A stretch of 63,711 bases of DNA from Clostridia bacterium (GTDB lineage: Bacteria; Bacillota; Clostridia; Oscillospirales; UBA644): positions 1 to 63,711 of the forward strand of contig JAGAOU010000033.1 of NCBI GenBank assembly GCA_017623595.1, given 5' to 3'. The notes below the pieces were generated by a model, which was not told the origin of the DNA, did not search any database, and saw only the letters and a program-made list of their open reading frames with translations. Shown piece by piece: positions 50,777-60,076 of this stretch (the first letter of the stretch is position 1; every line of letters begins with the position of its first letter). The translations under genes and the position numbers were made by a program.

Positions 50777-53700
50777 TTATTCGGTGCGCAAAGCCACCAC
50801 GGGATCCTTCTTGGCGGCACTGCGGGAAGGAATAATACCCGCCACCAGGGTCAGAACAACACTGATCACCACCAGGAACAGGGCAAATTCCCATGTCAGG
50901 TGGGCGCGCAGGTTTTCTATCTCGGTCAACCCTTGAACAATGGCATTGATGGGGAAGCAGAGAAGCCACGTGACGGCAACCCCCAATACCCCGGAGGAGA
51001 AACCGATGATCATGGTTTCGGCGTTGAACATGTTGGATACATTCCGCTTGGAGGCACCGATGGCGCGGAGAATTCCGATCTCCTTGGTGCGCTCCTGAAC
51101 GGAGATCAGAGTGATGACGGCGATCATAATGGCCGACACCACAAGAGAGATGGAAACAAAGGCAATCAACACATAGGTGATGGCATCGATGATCGTTGTG
51201 ATGGAGGACATGAGAATGCCCACCATATCGGTATAACGGATTTGAGACAGGGCATCCACCGACTCATTGTATTTTCCGATGGCATCCTTCACCACATCCT
51301 TGGACTCAAAGGTGGCGGAGTAGAGATTGATCTTGGAGGGGTCATCCAACTCCACATAACCGAGAGACAACAGATTCTGCTCATAGGAAGACTCGGAGAA
51401 CACCAACACCTCGTCATAATAAGAGGCACATTCCTCGGTGGTGTAAAGGGCCATTTCCGCATCCAGCAGGGATGCCAGAAATGCGGTATCGGTCTGGGAT
51501 CCCTCGGGGACCTTCATCATTCCGCTTGCGGCTACCTGCAAATAAAGGGCGGCAAGATCCGTATCGGAAAGCTGAGCTACATAGGCCATTGCGGCGGCAG
51601 GCTCCAGTTTCTGCTGCGCCATAACGGCGGCAACCGCACCCTGCACCATAATATTTTTGTTGACGCCGTTGTAGGCAGTGCGGATGGCGGCGGCGTATTG
51701 CATTTTCGCAATCTCGGTCACAAACTGACGGTAAAGATCGGTCAACTCTTCCTCTTCCATGCCGTTGAGATATTCGGTGACATCCTCCTCGGAAAGTCCC
51801 ATCTGCTGAACCAACCCCTGAACAAGGGCGGCCACCATTTTCTCCCGCGTCACATCCTTCATGGCAGATTCCAGAGCACTTTCAAGATATGCCTTGGGCA
51901 TAACCGCCTTCACGGAAACATAGGCGACGGCCTTTCCCGCTTCGTCCTTCCCCGCAATATAGTTACGGAACTCCGTTTCCTTCTGAGCGTCGGTCAGCTT
52001 GCCGGTTGTTTCCTTAAAGGGAAGGCCGGTGAAGATGTCGGTATGAGGATCGTTCTTCTGTTCCTGAATGATGTTGGCATCCTTGTTGTGCTCAATCACA
52101 TATTCGGTCAACGCCTTGGTATAAGCAATGGATCCGGTGAGCATGGTGGAGGAAGCCTCTTCATTGGGGCGAAGAATCCCAACCACCCGCAGGTCAAAGC
52201 CCTTTTCGTTGTAAAGCTTTTTCAGTCCTTCTTCCGACTCACGCAGGTCGGTATATCCACCCAAAACACCGGGCTCATAGCAATCGGAGCCCAAAACCAC
52301 ACGATAGAGGCGGTTGCAGATTTCCTCATAGCTCCAGGACTTCTGCTGAACATTCAGTTCTCCTTGGTTGAGCACCGCACGGAACACGTTGTCCACCTCT
52401 TCCTTGGGAATCAGCCCCAAGGCATAGAGGGTCAGATCATCCAATTCGTTGTTCTTGTTCAGAATCAAAACCACTTCATTGGCATCGTTGGGCCAGGATC
52501 CGTAAATCAGATCGTACTGCCCCTGAAGGACGGGGCTGATCAGACTTCCGTCCTTGCCCGAGAGCATTTCACACCAAAGGACGTTCTGACTCATAGGGGA
52601 AAGGGAGGTCATCATAGAGGTCATGCCTCCCGCATTGTTTGCCATGCCCATCATGGCATTCATATCCACATTGAAGAATTCCTTGAAGGCCTCGGTGAGA
52701 AGCCGGGTGGTATCGGAACGAATCACGCTGCCGTCCACGTTCTTCGTGTAGACCTGCAGGTCGAAATCATAAGCATACTGCACACCCGAAAGAGCATCTC
52801 GCAGATCGGAGATCTCCTCCTCGGGCTTGGCAAGCTCACGATCCAGGAAGGTTTTGAACTTCTTCAGATCGTTTTCCATGGTTTCCATGTTGTTCCAGGC
52901 GTTGATCATTTCAAACAAAACCGCCTGGGAATAAACACGGTCATTTTCATGGGCATATTCGGAGGTGTCCGCAACTCCCATGAAGGTCTGCATCAGCGTC
53001 TGAAGATCCACAGTAGTGGCTTCCAGCGTAAGAGGATAGGAGGAAAGGGTGTCCTCCTGCACATCGTCGATATACCCCTTTGTGCCGTTGGAAACCGCAA
53101 AAATCAGCGCAATGCCGATAATTCCGATGGACCCGGCAAAGGCAGTGAGAATGGTTCTTCCCTTCTTGGTCAGAAGATTTTTCCAGGAAAGCCCCAGAGC
53201 GGTGAAGAAGGACATGGAGGGCTTCTTTGCCTTTTTCTCCTTTTTCACATCGACCAAGGCCTCGGCGTCGGCGGTGTAGGGATCGCTGTCGTCGGTAATT
53301 TTTCCGTCCAGCAGACGGACAATACGGGTAGCATACCGATCCGCCAGCTCCGGATTGTGGGTCACCATCACAACCAAACGGTCCTTGGCAACCTCCTTGA
53401 GGATCTCCATGACCTGCACGCTGGTCTCGGAGTCAAGAGCCCCCGTAGGCTCGTCGGCAAGCAAAATCTCGGGATCGTTGACCAGAGCACGGGCAATTGC
53501 AACCCGCTGCATCTGTCCTCCGGACATCTGATTGGGCTTTTTCTTCAGCTGATCGCCCAGCCCCACCTTTTTCAGCGCTTCCACCGCACGGGCACGGCGC
53601 TCCCGCTTGGAGACTCCCGAAATGGTCAGCGCGATCTCCACGTTGGCAAGAACGGTCTGATGAGGGATCAGATTATAGCTCTGAAACACAAACCCCACCG

Positions 53701-53950
53701 AATGATTGCGGTAGGCATCCCAGTCCCCGTCCTTGTACTTCTTGGTGGAAATGCCGTTGATGGACAAATCCCCGTCCGTGTATTGATCCAGGCCGCCGAT
53801 GATGTTCAGAAGGGTGGTTTTGCCGCAACCCGAGGGGCCCAAAATCGCCACAAATTCGTTTCTGCGAAACTCAACCGAAACGCCTCTCAGCGCCGCAACC
53901 TTATCGTCACCGGTGGGATACTCCTTTACGATGTTTTTCAAGCAAAGCAT
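50777..53950 (-). CDS. MacB-like ABC transporter: ATPase fused to FtsX-type permease
   Basis: 1057 aa. Residues 1-225 are a LolD/MacB-type ATPase (GPSGCGKTTLLN, MSGGQMQRVAIARA, LLADEPTGALD). A linker rich in lysine is followed by one membrane helix (about 270-295), a very large extracytoplasmic domain (about 300-900), and three C-terminal helices of the FtsX permease type (ending IPSRSAAKKDPVVALRTE). Such proteins act as mechanotransmission exporters or in peptide and envelope stress responses. No two-component system is adjacent. Monocistronic. Confidence 0.92.
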   Translation of the reverse strand: MLCLKNIVKEYPTGDDKVAALRGVSVEFRRNEFVAILGPSGCGKTTLLNIIGGLDQYTDGDLSINGISTKKYKDGDWDAYRNHSVGFVFQSYNLIPHQTVLANVEIALTISGVSKRERRARAVEALKKVGLGDQLKKKPNQMSGGQMQRVAIARALVNDPEILLADEPTGALDSETSVQVMEILKEVAKDRLVVMVTHNPELADRYATRIVRLLDGKITDDSDPYTADAEALVDVKKEKKAKKPSMSFFTALGLSWKNLLTKKGRTILTAFAGSIGIIGIALIFAVSNGTKGYIDDVQEDTLSSYPLTLEATTVDLQTLMQTFMGVADTSEYAHENDRVYSQAVLFEMINAWNNMETMENDLKKFKTFLDRELAKPEEEISDLRDALSGVQYAYDFDLQVYTKNVDGSVIRSDTTRLLTEAFKEFFNVDMNAMMGMANNAGGMTSMMTSLSPMSQNVLWCEMLSGKDGSLISPVLQGQYDLIYGSWPNDANEVVLILNKNNELDDLTLYALGLIPKEEVDNVFRAVLNQGELNVQQKSWSYEEICNRLYRVVLGSDCYEPGVLGGYTDLRESEEGLKKLYNEKGFDLRVVGILRPNEEASSTMLTGSIAYTKALTEYVIEHNKDANIIQEQKNDPHTDIFTGLPFKETTGKLTDAQKETEFRNYIAGKDEAGKAVAYVSVKAVMPKAYLESALESAMKDVTREKMVAALVQGLVQQMGLSEEDVTEYLNGMEEEELTDLYRQFVTEIAKMQYAAAIRTAYNGVNKNIMVQGAVAAVMAQQKLEPAAAMAYVAQLSDTDLAALYLQVAASGMMKVPEGSQTDTAFLASLLDAEMALYTTEECASYYDEVLVFSESSYEQNLLSLGYVELDDPSKINLYSATFESKDVVKDAIGKYNESVDALSQIRYTDMVGILMSSITTIIDAITYVLIAFVSISLVVSAIMIAVITLISVQERTKEIGILRAIGASKRNVSNMFNAETMIIGFSSGVLGVAVTWLLCFPINAIVQGLTEIENLRAHLTWEFALFLVVISVVLTLVAGIIPSRSAAKKDPVVALRTE

Positions 53951-54001
53951 GTTGTGCTCTTCCTTTCCGAAATATAACCGCTTATAAATTTTCTTTTCAT
54001 T

Positions 54002-54030
54002 ATAATATCACACTTTTTTCTCCATTTCAA
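54002..54030 (-). promoter_or_regulatory. Promoter of the MacB-like gene
   Basis: Minus strand: TTGAAA, 17 bp, TATTAT, about 50 bp before the ATG. Confidence 0.6.
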
Positions 54031-54133
54031 CGGGGGAAAGGAAATTTTTTGTAATTTACACAAAAAAGTAAATTTTCTGTTACATCCAAAACAAAAACAA
54101 ATTGAAAAGTCCATATTTTTTCACGGAATGTAC

Positions 54134-54162
54134 TTGCTTTTTTTTCCAAAGTATGATACAAT
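54134..54162 (+). promoter_or_regulatory. Promoter of the GH123 operon
   Basis: TTGCTT, 17 bp, TACAAT, 33 bp before the first GH123 ATG. Confidence 0.6.
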
Positions 54163-54195
54163 GGTGATAATTACAGAGATAGGGGGTTACCCATT

Positions 54196-55860
54196 ATGTT
54201 CCGAGCAAAACTGATTTCATCCCTGGAAAAGTGCTTTATCGACGAAACCGTGCTTCTCAAGCCGGCACTCACCTCTGCATCCATGCTGAAAAACGAGAGA
54301 TATTCGTTCCAGCTCTGCTATGACAACGGCGGAGAATTGGTTCGCGGAGCAAGAGATTACAGCATCAAAATCGAATCTCCTCTGGAGAAGTACATCTCCG
54401 TGTACAACGTGCGGCAGATTCCTTCCTATATGCCCTGCTTCCCCGAGCATATCGACGACAACTATCTGCGCACCAAGCCCGGTCTGTATCCCGACCTTTT
54501 GGAGCCCTTCCGCTACAAGAGCGATTTCTTCGGCCCCGACGGTACCCTGCGTGCCCTGTGGTTTGAGGTAGATCCTCAGAGTGCCGTGGAAGCGGGGGTC
54601 TACCCCATCAAGATCCGCATCCGTAAGCGGGGGACCCGTAAAGACATTGCGGCCTACACCCTGAATGTGGAGATCATCAATGCGGAACTTCCCGCCCAGA
54701 AGATCATGTATACCCAATGGTTCTACACCGACTGCCTTATGGATCAGTACGGCGTGCGAGCCTGGAGCGAAAAGCATTGGAAGATCATTGAAAACTTCAT
54801 GGGAAATGCCGTGAAATACGGTCAGAATATGATCCTCACCCCCATCGTCACCCCCGAACTGGACACTCACATCGGAGGGGAGCGTCCCACCACACAGCTG
54901 GTAGACGTGACCAAAACCGCAGAGGGCTACAAGTTCAACTTTGATAAACTGGGCCGCTGGGTGGATCTGTGCGACAAGACAGGCATCAAGTATCTGGAAA
55001 TCTGCCATCTTTACTCCCAGTGGGGTGCCGCTGCCTGCCCGAAGGTGGTTGCAACCGTGGATGGCAAGCAGAAGAAAATCTTCGGCTGGAACACACCTTC
55101 CGACGGAGACGAATACAAGGCATTCCTGTCTGCCCTTCTGCCGCAGATGATCGAATATCTGAAGACCGAAAAGAACGGTGCGGACAAGCGTTGCTGGTTC
55201 CACATTTCCGATGAACCCAGCGAAAACCATTTGGAACAATACAAGCGCCTCAGCGACTTTTTGAAGCCTCTGCTGAAGGGCTACCCCATCATGGACGCCC
55301 TGTCCAACGTGGCCTTCTATGACGAAGGATTGGTGGAAAATCCCGTTCCCGCCACAAACCACATTGAACCCTTCCTGGAACGGAACATCCCCAACCTTTG
55401 GACCTATTACTGCTGCGGACAGTGCAAACAGGTTTCCAACCGTTTCCTGGCAATGCCCTCCGCCCGCAACCGTGTCATCGGAACTCAGTTCTACAAGTAC
55501 AATATCGCCGGATTCCTGCAATGGGGTTATAACAACTATAATACCCGTCAGGCCTACGCAAAGGTGAACCCCTTCATGTTCTCCGACGGAGATAACTGGG
55601 TTCAGTCCGGGGACCCCTTCTCGGTCTATCCCGGAGCCAACGGTCAGCCCTGGCCCTCCCTGCGACAGGTTGTCTTTGCGGAAGGACTGCAGGATCAGAG
55701 AGCCCTGGATCTTCTGGAACAGCTTTATGGCAGAGAAAAGGCTATGGAAGCCTTGGAAGCGGGCATCGATCCAATCACCTTCAAGCAATATCCAAAGTCC
55801 GCCCAATGGCTTCTCGGTCTGCGGGAACGGATCAACCAACTGATCAAAGCAAAAGTGTAA
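54196..55860 (+). CDS. GH123 (DUF4091) glycoside hydrolase, paralogue 1
   Basis: 554 aa, no signal peptide, so cytosolic. An N-terminal beta-sandwich (about residues 1-165) is followed by a TIM barrel with the GH123 catalytic pair in HISDEP (Asp339, Glu340), used in substrate-assisted hydrolysis of beta-N-acetylgalactosaminides. Other conserved blocks: TQWFYTDCLM, AVKYGQNMILTP and a C-terminal EGLQDQRAL. The substrate is inferred from the family; the window has nagA and nagB but no GalNAc-specific agaS/agaI. Confidence 0.88.
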   Translation: MFRAKLISSLEKCFIDETVLLKPALTSASMLKNERYSFQLCYDNGGELVRGARDYSIKIESPLEKYISVYNVRQIPSYMPCFPEHIDDNYLRTKPGLYPDLLEPFRYKSDFFGPDGTLRALWFEVDPQSAVEAGVYPIKIRIRKRGTRKDIAAYTLNVEIINAELPAQKIMYTQWFYTDCLMDQYGVRAWSEKHWKIIENFMGNAVKYGQNMILTPIVTPELDTHIGGERPTTQLVDVTKTAEGYKFNFDKLGRWVDLCDKTGIKYLEICHLYSQWGAAACPKVVATVDGKQKKIFGWNTPSDGDEYKAFLSALLPQMIEYLKTEKNGADKRCWFHISDEPSENHLEQYKRLSDFLKPLLKGYPIMDALSNVAFYDEGLVENPVPATNHIEPFLERNIPNLWTYYCCGQCKQVSNRFLAMPSARNRVIGTQFYKYNIAGFLQWGYNNYNTRQAYAKVNPFMFSDGDNWVQSGDPFSVYPGANGQPWPSLRQVVFAEGLQDQRALDLLEQLYGREKAMEALEAGIDPITFKQYPKSAQWLLGLRERINQLIKAKV

Positions 55861-55877
55861 ATCGGAGGTAACGAATT

Positions 55878-57536
55878 ATGTTGCGAGCAAAAATCATTTC
55901 CTCTTTGTAAAAATGCTTTTTGGACGAGACCGTCCCTGTCAAAACACCTTTGGGCAAGATCTCCATGCTGAAAAACGAACGCTATTCCTTCCAGGTCTGC
56001 TATGATCGCACCGATATCATCGATTCCAAGGTAATCGTATACCTCGACGTGGAATCTCCCCTGGCAGATGTGATCAAGGTCACCAAGGTTCAGCATATTC
56101 CCTCCTCTATGCCCACCTACAACATCCGCGTGGACGACAACTATCTGCGTACCGCTCCCGGACTCTATCCCGACCTTTTGGAGCCCATCCGCGAAAAGGA
56201 CCGCCTTGTTTCCGACAAAAATCTCCGCACCCTGTGGTTCGAAATCGCACCCGAAGGGAAAATGGAAGCGGGAACCTATCCCATCAAAATCACCCTGACC
56301 AATGAAAAGGGCGAGGTTGAGGTCGAACTGGAAACAGAGGTTGAAATCATCAACGCAGAGCTTCCCAAGCAGGATCTGATTATGACCCAGTGGTTCTATA
56401 CCGACTGTCTGATGCAGTATTACGATGTGGACGTCTGGAGCGAAAAGCATTGGGAAATCATTGAAAACTTCATGATCTCCGCCCGTACCTACGGTCAGAA
56501 CATGATCCTCACCCCCCTTGTCACCCCCGAACTGGATACCTATGTGGGCGGATACCGTCCCACCACTCAGTTGGTCGATATCGTGAAAGAGGGCGACCGC
56601 TACACCTTCGACTTCTCCAGGCTGGGGCGCTGGGTTGACCTGTGCGACAAGGTGGGTATCGAATACTTTGAAATCTGCCACTTCTATTCCCAGTGGGGCG
56701 CAAAGGCATGCCCCAAGGTGATGGCAACGGTAGACGGGGAAGAAAAGCGCATTTTCGGATGGGACACCGAGGCAGCAGGAGACGATTACAAGAACTTCCT
56801 GACCCAGTTCATTCCCGCCTTCCTCAAATACATGAAGGAAGAAAAGAACGGCGCTGACAAACGCTGCTGGTTCCACCTCTCCGACGAGCCCAACGAAAAG
56901 CATCTGGAGCAGTACAAGCTGCTGAGCAACTTCCTCAAGCCTCTCATCGAGGGCTATCCCATGATCGACGCTCTGTCCCGTTATGCATTTTACGAGCAAG
57001 GCCTGGTGGATCATCCCGTCCCCGGCACAAACCACATCGAGCCCTTCCTGGAGAATAATGTCCCCGAGCTTTGGACCTATTATTGCTGCAGCCAGGCGGT
57101 GGACGTTTCCAACCGCTTCTTCTCCATGCCCTCTGCTCGCACACGTATTCTGGGCGTACAGCTCTATAAATACAACATCTACGGATTCCTGCAATGGGGC
57201 TTCAACTTCTACAACAACCAGTATTCCTACGCCACCATCAATCCCTTTGTCTGCTCCGACGGCGAGGACTTTGTTCCCTCGGGAGATGCCTATATCGTCT
57301 ATCCCGGAACCAAGGGTCAACCCTGGTCCTCCCTGCGGCAGGTTGTCTTCAATGAAGGCCTTCAGGACATGCGTGCCATGAAGCTCCTTGAATCCCTGTA
57401 CGGCAGAGAAAAAGCCATGGAAGTTCTGGAAGAGGGCATCGAACCCATTACCTTCAAGAAATATCCCAAGGACGGCGAATATCTCCTGCACCTGCGCCGT
57501 GTGGTCAACGAGCTGATCAAAGCAAAAGTACAGTAA
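55878..57536 (+). pseudogene. GH123 glycoside hydrolase, paralogue 2, interrupted by a stop at codon 11
   Basis: 552 codons in one frame from ATG 55878 (GGAGG upstream), matching paralogue 1 along its whole length. Codon 11 (55908-55910) is TAA where paralogues 1 and 3 have GAA, in SSL-E-KCF. This is one G-to-T change. The remainder is intact, with catalytic Asp336-Glu337 in HLSDEP. Re-initiation at TTG 55920 is conceivable but has no ribosome site. It may be a recent pseudogene, a sequencing error or a recoded gene; all else looks functional. Confidence 0.85.
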
Positions 57537-57544
57537 TTGATTCC

Positions 57545-57574
57545 GTATATCCCTCTTTTCGAAGAGGGATATAC
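57545..57574 (+). other. Intercistronic hairpin between GH123 paralogues 2 and 3
   Basis: Perfect 13-bp stem (57545-57557 with 57562-57574) closed by a TTCG tetraloop, no T-run; likely a stability or processing element. Confidence 0.65.
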
Positions 57575-57595
57575 GTCTATTGTGAGGTTACAACC

Positions 57596-59266
57596 ATGAT
57601 GCGAGCGAAAATTATTTCCTCTCTGGAAAAATGTTTTTTGGATGAAAAAATCTTCGACAAAGCCGAAGCAAAGGACTTTTCCATGCTGAAAAACGAACGG
57701 TTCTCTTTTCAGATCTGTTACGATCTGGAAGAAACGGTCATGAACCATAAATGGGTTCAGATGAGAATCGAAACGCCGTTGAAGGAGCATCTGAAAGTTT
57801 ACCGGGTGCGGCATATCCCCTCGGCCCTTCCCGTATTTCGGGATAAGACCGACGATTATTATCTGCGCACCACCTCGGGGTTGTACCCCGATCTGCTGGA
57901 ACCCTACACAGAGGGCGAACGTCTGACGCTGGACAACAACCTGAACTCGGTGTGGTTTGAGATTGCCCCCGAAGGAAATGCGGAGGCGGGAATCTATCCC
58001 ATCCACATCATCTTTTACAAAAATGACACCGACGAAGCAGAAGCGGAGCTGACGACGGAAATCGAAATCCTCGACGCAGAACTGCCCAAGCAAGAGCTGA
58101 TCTACACCCAATGGTTTTATCCCGACTGTCTGATGGATTATTACCGCACCGACTCCTTTGATGAGGAGCATTGGCGCATCATTGAGAATTTCATGATCAA
58201 CGCCCGCACCTACGGCCAAAATATGATTCTCACGCCACTGTTCACCACCGTTCTCAACTCTGCAAAAGGAGAGGTTTCCCGTTCCAAAACCCAACTTGTG
58301 GGAGTAACCAAAACCAATGGGCGGTATATTTTCGACTTTTCTCTGCTGGGGCGCTGGGTAGATCTGTGCGATAAGGTGGGTTTTGAGTATTTCGAGATCG
58401 GCCATCTGTTCTCCCAGGGCGGAGCGAAATTCTGCCCGAAGATCTATGCAACGGTAGACGGAGAAGAAACCGCTTTGTTCGGATGGAGCACAGCCTCCGA
58501 TGATCCGGAGTATTTTGCCTTTCTTGCGGCTCTGATTCCCGCATTTCTCAAGTACATGCGGGAAGAAAAGAGGGGTGCGGACAAACGTTGCTGGTTCCAC
58601 ATTTCCGATGAACCCAAAGCATCGGACATCGAACGCTACTGCAAGCTGAAAAATTTCGTAAAGCCCCTGATCGGAGACTGCACCATCTTTGACGCACTGT
58701 ACGATTATGCCTTTTACGAGGCGGGGATTGTGGAGCATCCGGTGCCCTCCACAAACCACCTGGAGGCATTTTTGACGCATAACGTTCCGGAACTCTGGAC
58801 CTACAACTGCGGCTGGCAGACAAAGAATCATCTCACCAACCGATTCTTCTCCATGCCCTCCGCCCGCAATCGGGTGCAGGGGATTCAAATGTACAAATTC
58901 GCTCTGCAGGGCTTCCTCCATTGGGGCTACAATTACTACAATTCCCAAGGATCTTACCATCACATCAACCCCTTCCTCTGCTCCGACGGCGAAGGATGGG
59001 TCCCCTCGGGAGACACCTATTCGGTCTACCCCGCCCCCGACGGTACTCCTTGGCCCTCTCTGCGACAGATCGTCTTCAACGAAGGATTACAGGATCTTCG
59101 TGCACTGAAGCTTTGCGAATCTCTGTACGGAAAAGATCGGGTCATGGAAGAGCTGGAAGCAGGAATTGACCCCATCACCTTCGAACACTATCCCACAGGC
59201 TCAGAGTGGCTTTTGGGTATGAGAAAACGCATCAACGGACTGATCCGACAAAAAACAAAAAATTAA
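57596..59266 (+). CDS. GH123 (DUF4091) glycoside hydrolase, paralogue 3
   Basis: 556 aa. Same architecture as paralogue 1, with Asp338-Glu339 in HISDEP, TQWFYPDCLM and EGLQDLRAL. It differs in the mid-barrel loops (VLNSAKGEVSRSKTQ instead of a DTHIGGERP loop), so linkage or aglycone preference may differ. GAGG lies 9 bp before the ATG. The D-lyxose-isomerase-like gene follows after 10 bp. Confidence 0.88.
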   Translation: MMRAKIISSLEKCFLDEKIFDKAEAKDFSMLKNERFSFQICYDLEETVMNHKWVQMRIETPLKEHLKVYRVRHIPSALPVFRDKTDDYYLRTTSGLYPDLLEPYTEGERLTLDNNLNSVWFEIAPEGNAEAGIYPIHIIFYKNDTDEAEAELTTEIEILDAELPKQELIYTQWFYPDCLMDYYRTDSFDEEHWRIIENFMINARTYGQNMILTPLFTTVLNSAKGEVSRSKTQLVGVTKTNGRYIFDFSLLGRWVDLCDKVGFEYFEIGHLFSQGGAKFCPKIYATVDGEETALFGWSTASDDPEYFAFLAALIPAFLKYMREEKRGADKRCWFHISDEPKASDIERYCKLKNFVKPLIGDCTIFDALYDYAFYEAGIVEHPVPSTNHLEAFLTHNVPELWTYNCGWQTKNHLTNRFFSMPSARNRVQGIQMYKFALQGFLHWGYNYYNSQGSYHHINPFLCSDGEGWVPSGDTYSVYPAPDGTPWPSLRQIVFNEGLQDLRALKLCESLYGKDRVMEELEAGIDPITFEHYPTGSEWLLGMRKRINGLIRQKTKN

Positions 59267-59276
59267 GGAGAACATC

Positions 59277-59960
59277 ATGAAACGTTCCGAAATCAATGCA
59301 CTCATAGCAGAGGCTTGCAATTTTTTCAATCAACACCACTTTTGCCTGCCCCCCTTTGCCAACTTCACTCCCGAAGAATGGAAGAATAAAAATCATGAGT
59401 ATGATGAAATCCGTCGTAACCATCTGGGTTGGGATGTAACGGACTTCGGTAGCGGCGATTACGAGCACGCAGGGCTCTTTTTGTTCACTGTCCGCAACGG
59501 AAATGTGAAGGTAGCGAGAGACGAAAAGGTTTATGCCGAAAAGATCATGATCGTCAAGGAAGGACAGGTCACTCCCTATCACTTCCACTGGTTCAAGCAG
59601 GAGGACATTATCAACCGGGGCGGCGGAAATCTTATGGTCAAGGTCTACAACGCCACCCAAGAAGACGAATTTTCCGACGATGATGTGGAGATTCAGATGG
59701 ATGGACGCCATTATACCGTGCCCGCAGGATCGGTCATACGTCTTCACCCGGGAGAAAGCATCACCATGCAGCGCCGCCTTTACCACTCCTTCTGGGGAGA
59801 AGAGGGCTGCGGGACCGTTTTGGTGGGCGAGGTTTCTCAATGCAACGATGACGAAAACGACAACCGTTTCTATAAGCCCTGCGGCCGCTTTGCCACCATT
59901 GAAGAGGATGAACCGCCGTTTCGCCTGCTTTGCAACGAATATCCCGATTATGTTGACTGA
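59277..59960 (+). CDS. D-lyxose isomerase-like cupin
   Basis: 227 aa, the usual size. Opens MKRSEINALIAEA, with HEYDEIRRNHLGWDVTDFG and the metal motif YHFHWFKQEDI (His, His, Glu) plus a distal RLYHSFWG (His). D-lyxose isomerases interconvert lyxose/xylulose and often mannose/fructose. By context it may handle a sugar released by the GH123 proteins. An imperfect AAAACG/CGTTTT hairpin lies at the stop. Confidence 0.9.
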   Translation: MKRSEINALIAEACNFFNQHHFCLPPFANFTPEEWKNKNHEYDEIRRNHLGWDVTDFGSGDYEHAGLFLFTVRNGNVKVARDEKVYAEKIMIVKEGQVTPYHFHWFKQEDIINRGGGNLMVKVYNATQEDEFSDDDVEIQMDGRHYTVPAGSVIRLHPGESITMQRRLYHSFWGEEGCGTVLVGEVSQCNDDENDNRFYKPCGRFATIEEDEPPFRLLCNEYPDYVD

Positions 59961-60010
59961 AAAACGGACGTTTTTTCCATTCTGACCGAAAAAAATCACA
60001 TTATACCCTC

Positions 60011-60039
60011 TTGACAGAATTACGTTTCTCTATTATAAT
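60011..60039 (+). promoter_or_regulatory. Sigma-A promoter of the cotH-ylmH operon
   Basis: TTGACA, 17 bp, TATAAT, 37 bp before the ATG. Confidence 0.88.
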
Positions 60040-60076
60040 GTAAAGAGAGATATTTTTTTGTCGGAGGGTATATTTT

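Noticed and set aside
50585..53977. A 1130-codon plus-strand frame over the MacB-like gene
   Set aside because: Antisense shadow of a gene with complete ABC and permease motifs.
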